This document shows, in pieces, positions 1-7,500 of a DNA stretch of 7,770 nt. Position numbers and translations under genes: made by a program. The first letter of the stretch is position 1; every line of letters begins with the position of its first letter. This stretch comes from Anaerolineaceae bacterium. Its GTDB lineage: Bacteria > Chloroflexota > Anaerolineae > Anaerolineales > Anaerolineaceae. The notes under the pieces are model-generated. The model was not told where the DNA came from and searched no databases. It saw only the letters and a list, made by a program, of their open reading frames with translations. The stretch spans positions 1-7,770 of the forward strand of contig WOZA01000107.1 of assembly GCA_011620505.1 (NCBI GenBank), given 5' to 3'.

Positions 1-33
1 TTTTTCTTAAAGAAGAACATCTTACCCTCCTGA
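1..33 (+). CDS. Possible 3' end of an upstream gene (partial)
   Basis: Frame 1 reads FFLKKNILPS and stops at TGA 31-33, eight bases before a perfect hairpin, which is a normal distance between a stop codon and a terminator. Only ten codons are visible, so no function can be given. A competing reading is frame 3, which is open from base 3 to TAA 135-137 (44 codons, ending in EVTRTL) and would run through the hairpin. The terminator-like placement favours frame 1, but the choice is not secure. Confidence 0.25.
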   Translation, partial: FFLKKNILPS

Positions 34-41
34 GCAAGGTT

Positions 42-73
42 GGAGGGCATTTGCGTGCCCTCCCATATATTTT
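42..73 (+). terminator. Candidate intrinsic terminator of the upstream gene
   Basis: A perfect 8-bp stem is formed by GGAGGGCA (42-49) and TGCCCTCC (56-63) around the 6-base loop TTTGCG. It is followed by the AT-rich CATATATTTT rather than a clean T run. An upstream CCCTCC (25-30) can also pair with GGAGGG (42-47), so two mutually exclusive hairpins are possible. The simplest reading is a terminator for a gene ending at base 33. Confidence 0.45.
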
Positions 74-560
74 ACGATTAATTCAGACCTGGAATGTCCT
101 TGACCTTGGTAACAGCGAGGTCACACGCACTCTATAAATGAACTGCAGGGTATTTTGCTACCTCATTACGCCAAGCTTTTCGAGGTGTTGATCCAACAGA
201 GCAAAGGCAGAGGGAAGCATAGCAGCTTAGCTGGCAGTTCAAAACAGGAATCCCAGGTGCGCAAACACATGGTAAAGATCGCCAAAATGGATTCTACGAC
301 GGTTGGTTCAATCAGCAGGTTCTGGTGAAAACATCCCGCCAACAAATGATTTGGGATCTTTGCTTTTGATGGAAATTGTTTTGCTTTTCCTTTGATTCCC
401 GATGTAAAATTCATAACAAGCCTACAATACACATGGATGGCATTGTGGCGCAATCGCTGTCTGCGGACTGATAGCCCAGGAGGATCAAGACCTGATCGAC
501 GAGTTGCTCTATAAGATACGATTAAAAATGAAACAATCCTGATAACTTCTAAGAAAACCT
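74..560. other. Intergenic region and leader, no supported gene
   Basis: About 490 bases without a convincing gene. Several frames are open for 40 to 70 codons (frame 2 at 113-328, frame 1 at 223-369, frame 3 at 417-542), but none has a good start with a ribosome binding site. An ORF on the minus strand (576-166) starts at TTG on top of the next gene's ribosome binding site and gives a non-protein-like Cys/Leu/Arg-rich product. An inverted repeat TGACCT (101-106) / AGGTCA (118-123) is present and could be an operator or chance. No tRNA, riboswitch or insertion sequence was recognised. The open frames could be remnants of a decayed gene, but that cannot be shown by eye. Confidence 0.5.
381..410 (+). 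promoter_or_regulatory. Weak sigma70-type promoter candidate for the operon
   Basis: TTGCTT (381-386) and TAAAAT (405-410) are separated by 18 bases. The -10 box matches the consensus at five of six positions; the -35 box keeps only TTG. Transcription from here would give a leader of about 160 bases before the glucosidase start. TATAAG at 510-515 is an alternative -10 element without a clear -35 partner. No regulator site was recognised. Confidence 0.22.
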
Positions 561-568
561 GAGGAGGT
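561..568 (+). promoter_or_regulatory. Shine-Dalgarno site of the glucosidase gene
   Basis: GAGGAGGT lies seven bases before the ATG at 576. It is nearly the full anti-16S complement and fixes that ATG as the start. Confidence 0.88.
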
Positions 569-575
569 AACAGCA

Positions 576-2186
576 ATGACTGAGAAAAATTTGTGGTGGA
601 AAAACGGTATCATCTACCAAATCTACCCGCGTTCCTTTCAGGACACCAACGCAGACGGAATCGGTGACCTGACCGGTATCATCCAGCATCTCGACTACCT
701 GCAGGAGCTCGGCATCGACGGAATTTGGCTCTCACCCATTAACCCCTCCCCTGATGCTGACTTTGGATATGACGTTTCGGATTACCACACGATTGACCCG
801 AAATTTGGTAATCTGCAGGACTTCGACCGGCTGCTCACTGAGGCGCATAAGCGTGACATCCATATCATCCTCGACCTGGTGCTCAATCATACCTCTGACC
901 AGCACCGCTGGTTCCAGGAGTCGCGCATGTCCCGCAGCAATCCTTACCATGACTGGTATATCTGGCGGGATCCTGCCCCTGGCGGCGGTGTGCCAAACAA
1001 CTGGAAATCCGTGTTTGGTGGACCTGGCTGGGAGTTCGACGAGAAGCTGGGTCAATATTATTTTCACATGTTTACCAAGCAACAGCCCGACCTGAACTGG
1101 CGCAACCCTGATGTGCGCGCTACCATGCTGGACATCTTCCGCTATTGGCTGGATAAAGGTGTGGATGGCTTCAGGTTGGACGTTTTCAACTGCTGGTACA
1201 AGGACGCTGACCTGCGCGATAACCCCAGGCTGCCTGGGCTTCATCGCCGTGCCTTCGAAAGTTACGATCACATTTATGATGTCTCCCAACCCGAAATGAT
1301 CCCTGCCCTGCAGGATATCCGCAAGATTTTGGATGCTTACCCTGATCGCTATGTGGTCGGCGAAACCTTCCTGGCAGATTCTGCCCATGCCCGCACTTAT
1401 GTCGGTGACGACCGCCTGCATGCGGCCTTCGATTATGCCTATGCGAACTCACCCTTTAGCGCCAAAGCCTTCGGCAAAGCGATTCAGTATTGGGACAGCC
1501 TACATGGAGACCAAGCCTGGCCAAATTACTTTCTCAACAATCACGACACCCCCCGGTCCTCCACCCGCTATGCCGGACCCAATGACGATGCGAAGTTGAA
1601 GTTGTTGGCTGCCATGCACCTGACAGTGCGCGGAACCCCCTACCTTTATTATGGCGAGGAAATCGGCATGCGCGATATTTCCCTTTCCCGTTGGCAGATC
1701 CAGGACCCCGTTGGCAAACGCTATTGGCCGTTCAATAAAGGGCGCGACGGCTGCCGTTCACCCATGCAGTGGGACGCACACCCCTTTGCTGGCTTCAGCA
1801 CCGTTGAACCCTGGCTGCCTGTCCATCCCAACTACAAAGTCCGCAACGTCGCCAACCAGGCGGCCACCCCTGCCTCGCTGCTCAACTTTTATAAGAGCCT
1901 GATCGCGCTGAGAAGAGAGCATCCTGCGCTGAATGCGGGCAATCTGAGCCTGATCGACCCCGGAGAAGATGCTCTGCTGGTCTACAAGCGTTTCACCCCC
2001 GAGGAGACCATGCTGGTTGTGCTCAATTTCTCAAAGCGTATACAGAGCTTCACCCTCCCTGTAGCGGAATTCAACCGCTGGGATCTGATCTTCACAGGCA
2101 ACGAACCACTCACAAGCCATATGACCGATTCAACCCTGGATATGCCCCCATTTGGCGTAGCGATCCTGCTCTCACAAGCAGCCTGA
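576..2186 (+). CDS. GH13 alpha-glucosidase (oligo-1,6-glucosidase type)
   Basis: Cytosolic exo-acting glucosidase of glycoside hydrolase family 13, expected to release glucose from the non-reducing end of short alpha-glucans. No signal peptide is seen. The start WWKNGIIYQIYPRSF is typical of this group. D23, N25, D27 and D31 in DTNADGIGDL match its metal-binding loop. Conserved regions are all present: DLVLNH (100-105), QPDLN (170-174), GFRLDVFN with nucleophile D202, GETF with acid/base E263, and NNHD with D324. Residues from about 440 on form the C-terminal beta domain. At 536 residues the protein is full length for the family. LRDNP at 213-217 recalls Halomonas-type alpha-glucosidases (subfamily 23), whereas V203 after the nucleophile is the residue of isomaltase-type enzymes, so linkage preference is open. 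It is first in a two-gene operon and has a strong ribosome binding site. A sucrose- or trehalose-acting relative cannot be excluded. Confidence 0.93.
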   Translation: MTEKNLWWKNGIIYQIYPRSFQDTNADGIGDLTGIIQHLDYLQELGIDGIWLSPINPSPDADFGYDVSDYHTIDPKFGNLQDFDRLLTEAHKRDIHIILDLVLNHTSDQHRWFQESRMSRSNPYHDWYIWRDPAPGGGVPNNWKSVFGGPGWEFDEKLGQYYFHMFTKQQPDLNWRNPDVRATMLDIFRYWLDKGVDGFRLDVFNCWYKDADLRDNPRLPGLHRRAFESYDHIYDVSQPEMIPALQDIRKILDAYPDRYVVGETFLADSAHARTYVGDDRLHAAFDYAYANSPFSAKAFGKAIQYWDSLHGDQAWPNYFLNNHDTPRSSTRYAGPNDDAKLKLLAAMHLTVRGTPYLYYGEEIGMRDISLSRWQIQDPVGKRYWPFNKGRDGCRSPMQWDAHPFAGFSTVEPWLPVHPNYKVRNVANQAATPASLLNFYKSLIALRREHPALNAGNLSLIDPGEDALLVYKRFTPEETMLVVLNFSKRIQSFTLPVAEFNRWDLIFTGNEPLTSHMTDSTLDMPPFGVAILLSQAA

Positions 2187-2195
2187 CGAGAAAAA

Positions 2196-4481
2196 ATGCC
2201 TGGCAGCACCGCCCTGACTGAACTGGCCGCCCCGTACGTGAACGGGTCATCACCAGCTGACCAACCTCAGACAGGACTGCCGCTGGATCGCTTTCTGCCG
2301 CCGTATTATCCAGGTTCGATGACTGGCTGGCTGCAGCGCTTCGCCCCACCGGGAAGCCTCGTGCTGGACCCATTCGGGCAGGATCCTTATGTCGTCTTGG
2401 AGCTGGCTCGGGCTGGCTACCGGGTGGTGGTCAGCGCGAATAATCCGATCGCTGCCTTCATTTTGGAAGTGATGGCATCTGCGCCAAGTGCTGAAGAGAT
2501 CAGTGAGGCATTCCACGCCCTGGCAGGGATCCGATCGGCGGAAGGTTTACTGCTCGAGGACCAGATCAACGCTTATTACCAATTCGACTGCCCCAATCCG
2601 GAATGTCAACAGCTGGATGTCAAGCCAAAATTACAGGTTGATTACCTGGTCTGGGCAGAAGATGCCCCTGAACCAGAACTTGCCTTTGGCAGTTGCCCGC
2701 ACTGCGGCAAACAAGCAGAGTACGAAATAACTCCCGAGATGCTCTCCAGCAAGGAGCCCTTGCCCGCCCTGAGCGTGCTCAAGGCCCACTTGCTCGAGCT
2801 GTCTGCCAACCCCGGCGATCCCCTGCGCGATTTGATGTCGGAAGTGATTGCCTTCTACCCCCATCGCAGCCTGGCATCCCTGCAGGCGATACTAAGCCGC
2901 ATAGATAACCCCCTGATTACGCCGCGGCAACGTACGCTCCTAAAAGCGCTTTTCCTGACCACCGCCGATCGGGTCAACCAACTCTGGACGCATCCAGGGG
3001 GTCGCAGCAGGCCGCGCCAGCTCTTGCGCCCACCGCTTTTCCAGGAGCTCAATCCATGGCAAGCACTGCTGGCCTCGCAAAAGGTGTGGAGCAAAACCGA
3101 GCAGGCTGTTCCGCTGCGCGAGTGGCCGGCTCTACCCCCGCAGATGGGCGGCATCAGTATTTTCCGCGGACGCTTGCGCGAACTGGATCCACCAATGGCT
3201 CCTGGACTGGTGGATGTCGTCATCACTTCGCTGCCGCGCCGCAATCAAGCCTGGTGGAACCTGAGCGGGTTATGGAGCAGTTGGCTTTGGGGACGGGAAG
3301 GCAGCCGCACGCTGCGCAACAGCCTGCTCAAGCAGCGCTATGACTGGACCTGGCATTCGACCGCCCTTAAAAAAGTGTTGGTGCAGCTCGGCAAACTGCT
3401 GCGGCCAGGCGTGCCTGTCTTGCTGCAGGTGACAGAGCTTGATCCCATGTTTGCCATGGCGAGCCTGCTCGCAGCCCAAAATGCCGGCCTCAGCTTGCAT
3501 CAACTGGCAGCCAATGGCGAGATGAGCGTGCTGCAGACTGCCTGGCGCTTCGGTCAGCCCAACCGGCAAAGCAGCCCGAGTGTGTCCTTCGCGCAGGCAG
3601 TCAAAAGGGCTGGCGTGCAATTTCTGCAGAGGTTTGGCGAGCCGGCAAATTACCTGCGTCTGTTTTGTGCTGTGATAGTCTCTTTGCTCTCCGAGGGACT
3701 GCTGGAAGGCCGCCCAGGTCTGAGTGATACTCTCAACGAGCTGCAGGAAGAAATTGACCATGCTCTATCAGACCCGGGTCTGTTTACCCGCTTCAATCCG
3801 GGCGTCTCAGCGGATTCTGGCTTGTATTGGCTGGTCGATGCCAGTGGCAGTGCGCCAACCGCCGCTGACCGCGCGGAAATAGCCATCCTGAATGCGCTCC
3901 AGAATCAGCCCCTGCTTTCGATGAAGGATGCCCTGGCAGCCGTAAATCTGAAACTTGCCGGTCTTCAAAATGTTGAAATGGAAATGGTGCAAGCCATCCT
4001 CGAGTCTTATGCCGATCCTACACCTGATTACAAAGCTTGGTCACTGCGCACTTTTGAAACGACCAGAGAACGTGAGAAGGATCTCAGAACGATCTTTGCA
4101 TTGATCGAATCCCTGGGAAACCATCTGCACATGGGCTGCGAGATAAAAACCGATTCCATTGTCTGGCTTGGGAACAATGGCTTACCTGAATTCAGCTTCT
4201 TTCCGATCATCACCTCCGAGTTTTCGGAGCTGCTTGTTCGTTATCAGGATTTGCCCGGAATGAAGCTGATTGTGCTTCCTGGCAGCCGCGCAAATCTGAC
4301 CGCGTTCAAACTGCGGCGTGATCCGCATCTGCAATCGCTTAAAACTGCCAACTGGAACATAGTTAAGTATCGCCAATTGCGCAACTTAGGTGCCAATCCC
4401 CTGCTCAATCGTGAATTGTTTGCTTCCCAGATTACCGGTGATCCGCCGGAATACCGCTCGACGCAATTAGCATTATTCTGA
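2196..4481 (+). CDS. Degenerate DNA methyltransferase-like protein with zinc ribbon and clamp-binding tail
   Basis: No named family was recognised. The layout follows amino-DNA methyltransferases of the zinc-ribbon, DUF1156-like kind. VLDPFGQDP (56-64) sits where DPFxGxGT binds S-adenosylmethionine, NNPIAAF (82-88) matches motif II, and C132, C137, C167 and C170 suggest a zinc ribbon. DVVITSLPR (340-348) aligns with DVVITDPPY, followed by a Trp-rich stretch and LLRPGVPVLL (401-410), as in active enzymes. SLPR replaces catalytic DPPY and the glycine motif is broken, so catalysis is probably lost. Residues 461-505 and 557-606 are helical; the latter may be a winged helix. The domain at 640-745 has DSIVW (653-657) and FFPII (668-672), resembling a PD-(D/E)XK nuclease core without its acidic pair. 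The protein ends in QLALF, a beta-clamp-binding consensus. The start lies nine bases after the glucosidase stop with only a weak GAG nearby, so translation is probably coupled. The gene is real; the function is inferred. Confidence 0.85.
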   Translation: MPGSTALTELAAPYVNGSSPADQPQTGLPLDRFLPPYYPGSMTGWLQRFAPPGSLVLDPFGQDPYVVLELARAGYRVVVSANNPIAAFILEVMASAPSAEEISEAFHALAGIRSAEGLLLEDQINAYYQFDCPNPECQQLDVKPKLQVDYLVWAEDAPEPELAFGSCPHCGKQAEYEITPEMLSSKEPLPALSVLKAHLLELSANPGDPLRDLMSEVIAFYPHRSLASLQAILSRIDNPLITPRQRTLLKALFLTTADRVNQLWTHPGGRSRPRQLLRPPLFQELNPWQALLASQKVWSKTEQAVPLREWPALPPQMGGISIFRGRLRELDPPMAPGLVDVVITSLPRRNQAWWNLSGLWSSWLWGREGSRTLRNSLLKQRYDWTWHSTALKKVLVQLGKLLRPGVPVLLQVTELDPMFAMASLLAAQNAGLSLHQLAANGEMSVLQTAWRFGQPNRQSSPSVSFAQAVKRAGVQFLQRFGEPANYLRLFCAVIVSLLSEGLLEGRPGLSDTLNELQEEIDHALSDPGLFTRFNPGVSADSGLYWLVDASGSAPTAADRAEIAILNALQNQPLLSMKDALAAVNLKLAGLQNVEMEMVQAILESYADPTPDYKAWSLRTFETTREREKDLRTIFALIESLGNHLHMGCEIKTDSIVWLGNNGLPEFSFFPIITSEFSELLVRYQDLPGMKLIVLPGSRANLTAFKLRRDPHLQSLKTANWNIVKYRQLRNLGANPLLNRELFASQITGDPPEYRSTQLALF
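4464..4478 (+). other. Encoded C-terminal QLALF, putative sliding-clamp-binding motif
   Basis: The last five codons before the stop encode Q-L-A-L-F (757-761). This matches the bacterial clamp-binding pentapeptide QL(S/D)LF with Ala at the tolerant third position, and it sits at the extreme C-terminus as in E. coli DNA polymerase II (QLGLF). The preceding stretch, GDPPEYRST, looks like a flexible linker. Short motifs arise by chance, but the terminal position raises the likelihood. Confidence 0.5.
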
Positions 4482-4496
4482 TATTTCGCTGCTATG

Positions 4497-4528
4497 AAAA
4501 AGTCGGGTTCAAAAGCGGAACCCGACTT
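4497..4528 (-). terminator. Intrinsic terminator of the PBP gene, possibly bidirectional
   Basis: A perfect 11-bp stem, AAGTCGGGTTC (4500-4510) with GAACCCGACTT (4518-4528), encloses a 7-base loop. On the minus strand it is followed by five T residues (plus-strand A run 4497-4501) and lies just past the PBP stop codon at 4539-4541, as a strong intrinsic terminator should. Read on the plus strand it starts 18 bases after the stop of the methyltransferase-like gene, but what follows (ATCAATGG) has no T run, so it would be a weaker terminator that way. It is the only sequence between the two convergent genes. Confidence 0.9.
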
Positions 4529-4538
4529 ATCAATGGAT

Positions 4539-7500
4539 TTATGGCGTACCTGGAGTTGGTGTTGGCTCATCCGGCACGGTTGTGGGCATAGGTGTTTCCG
4601 TCTCCGTCGGCACTAAAGTCGGCATCGCTGTCGGGGTAGGCGTGGGCGTGGGTGTGGGTGTCGGAGTTGGCAGCGCGAAGCGCACTATGTACTTTTTCTG
4701 CACCTCGGTGTTTTGAGTGCTGTGCAGAGTCACGCGCAGCGTGATCACCTTTCCGTCCAGCTCACTGACATCCCATTCCGTCAGCACACCCGCGCTGCGC
4801 ATCGGCGTCGTGATCCAATCTTCCTGCAGTGCGTTCCACTCGGTTGGGTTCTCGCCCTCACCCCAGTGGAGTTTATACTGTTTGAAATTCGCTGTCGCAT
4901 CCACCACACCAACCACCTTGAACGGGTTCTCAGTGATTGCATCTTGCAGGCCGATCAGGTCGATGATTGGGCGAGGGTCATCCAGACGGCATTCTCTTTC
5001 GGGTTTGATCACCAGCGGATCCGGGAAGCCGTAGTTATCCGCCCAAGCTCTGCCAGCATCCGTCTTGAGCCATTTGATGGCATCTTCGTCTTCCACGTTG
5101 ATCGTCAGGGCTTCTTTTGTAAACTCCGAACAGGCGGGCGAAGCCTGCAGTCCTGTCCAGGAGTCGATCATGCTTTTTACCCAGAGGTCCTCTTCCTTAG
5201 GCAGGGGACCCTGGTCCGAGGCGAAGATTTCCGTACGCTGGCTGGGGCAATACTCGCTTGGCACAGTCCCCGAGACAGAGCAGATTGTCATATCCACCAC
5301 GTCCGAAGGGCGTGCAAAGGCGGTAGCGCTGCCACCGCGCAGCTGCTGGATGCCGGTCTGCATGATGTTCGCCCAGATCGGCGCTGCGCCGCTGACGCCG
5401 GAGGTGTTGACCATGGGCGTATAGTCCGCGTTCCCCACCCATACCCCAACCAACAGGTCCGGGGTATAGCCAACGGTCCAGTTGTCGCGGTAGTCGTTGG
5501 TGGTTCCGGTTTTCACCGCCGCCTGGAAAGGCAGAGCCAACACGGAGTTGGTGCCAAACATCGGCGCGCGGGCGTTATTATCGGACAAAATCGAAGAAAG
5601 CAGGTAGGCGTGTGCCGCCCGAACCACTTGTTCCCCATTGGTCGGGATGTATTCATAGATTACATTGCCCGTGTGATCGATCACCTTGGTGATCGCCACC
5701 GGAGCCACTCTGCGCCCCTCGTTTGCCAGCACCTGGTAAGCGCCGGTGAGCTCCAGCAGGCTTACCTCACCGCCTCCCAGGGTCAGTGAGAGCCCATAAT
5801 CGGGTCGGTTCAGGCTGGTGATACCAAGCCGGCGCGCCAGGTTGATGAAACCGTCCGGATTGGGCGTGGTTGGGTCGTCGTAAATGCCCACGTACTCGAG
5901 CGTTTTCACAGCCGGGATATTGTAGGAGTTTGCCAGTGCGTCCCGCACGGTTACTGGACCGTGGAAGCGGCCGTCGTAGTTGACCGGTTCATAGCGCGGA
6001 TTGGTATCGTTCGGGTCGCCGGAAGGCGGGAAGCTCGCGGGCACGTCCCAAATGAGTGTGCCCGGGGTCCAATCCTTCTCAAAAGCCGCCAGGTAGGTGA
6101 GCGGTTTGATGGCAGAACCTGGCTGGCGGGTCTGGGTCAGCGCCATATTGACCTGCCCGCTGATCTCCGCGTTATTGAAGTCTGCCGAGCCAACCATCGA
6201 GAGAATCTCACCGGTTTTGGGGTCCATCGCAACCACCGCGCCGTTGGTGGCATTGTTTTCGGTCATCTGGGCGAGTTGGTTTCGCACCGCCTCTTCTGCC
6301 GCTACCTGCAGGTCAGGATCGATGGTCGTGTAGATCGTAAAGCCGGAGCGGTAGATTGTCTGTGAGTCGAACTGCGATTCCAGCAGTGATTGAATGAACA
6401 CCACCCAATGGGGGAACTTCATCACAGAATCCTGTTTGGTGAACTCATAGGCTTCCAGCGTTTTTGAGGCTTCGAGCGTCTGAATGGCATCCAGGCAGAC
6501 CGGGGTGAGATTTTCGCCGATATAGATGCAGCCTTCCTCGTTGCTGAGTTGATACATCAGCAAGAGCACGGTTTTGTTCCGGTTGAGAGTAGCTTCGCGG
6601 TTGTTGTAAATATCATATACTGCCGGCGCTTGCGGCAGACCCGCCAGGAAAGAGGATTGCCAGAGGGTCAGATCCGCGGCGGTGGTGTTAAAGTAGGTTT
6701 CAGCAGCAGCTTCGATGCCATAAGCAAAGTTGCCGTAGAAAATTTCGTTGAGATAAAGTTCCAGCACCTGTTCCTTGGTATATCGGCGCGTGATCTCTGC
6801 CGCAAGGATGATCTCGCGCGCTTTGCGTTCGTAGGATTGCTCAAAGCGTTCTTCCGGCAGCAGCAGCATGCGCGCCAGCTGCTGGGTGATGGTGGACGCG
6901 CCAGAGACGATTTCGCCAGAGGTGTAGTTGGTGTAGAGCGCTCGCGCCAGCGCCACGAGATCAAAACCGGGGTGGTTGTAATATTCCTTATCTTCGGTGG
7001 CGATCGTCGCGGCGATCAGGTAAGGGGAAATGCGTTCAAGCGGTATGTAAGTGCGCTTGCCGGCGTTTGGATCCACGATCTCGTACAGGATGTTGCCGTT
7101 TCTGTCGAGGATGCGCGTGGTCTCAAACTGCGAGGCGCGGTTTTGCAGTTCATCCACCGCTGGCAGGGTCTTGGCGATATCAAAGTACTTGTAAATCGCA
7201 AAAGCTGCCACACCCATCATCACCAGCAAAAAGACAATCGCCACAATCAACAATGTCCTGCCAAAACAACCGCTTTTCTTCCCCCCTTTTGCGGGCTTGG
7301 GCTTCGTTGGCGTTTTTCCGCTCCCGCCAGCGGCGGGTTTGGGCTGAGCCTGCCGGGTGACTTTGTTGGGCTGGGTATGCGCGGTCAGCACGGGCTGCGT
7401 GCCTTCCTTAGCCTGATTGACGTTGTTGGCGAACGCTGTGGAAGCCAGAACGGTCGCATGCGGGTCAACGACCTCCACGGTTTGGGGCAGCGGTTCCGGC

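Noticed and set aside
100..138. TTGACC (100-105) with TATAAA (133-138) as a promoter
   Set aside because: The boxes are individually good but 27 bases apart, far too long for a sigma70 promoter.
300..320. GGTTCAATC resembling a tRNA T-loop
   Set aside because: The flanking bases do not form the T stem, and no acceptor, D or anticodon arms can be built around it.
264..328. KMDSTTV in an open frame as a transposase remnant
   Set aside because: Only a short similarity to the DSTT signature of some transposases; no terminal inverted repeats, target duplication or other transposase motifs nearby.
166..576. Minus-strand ORF of 136 codons in the leader region
   Set aside because: It starts at TTG overlapping the glucosidase Shine-Dalgarno site, has no ribosome binding site of its own, and its composition does not look like a natural protein.
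732..1421. Minus-strand ORF of 229 codons
   Set aside because: Fully antisense to the GH13 catalytic domain, which shows every family motif; a shadow of codon bias.
3186..3197. DPPM in the methyltransferase-like protein as the catalytic DPPY motif
   Set aside because: It precedes the DVVIT strand, whereas motif IV must follow that strand. At the correct position the sequence is SLPR.
4713..5789. Long plus-strand ORF of 358 codons
   Set aside because: It lies entirely antisense to the PBP gene, whose catalytic motifs are intact in the other strand. Its product is rich in His, Arg and Gln with no recognisable domain, as expected of a shadow frame in GC-rich coding DNA.
5961..6365. Plus-strand ORF of 134 codons
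   Set aside because: Antisense to the transpeptidase domain of the PBP, including the SAIK motif; no ribosome binding site or known domain.
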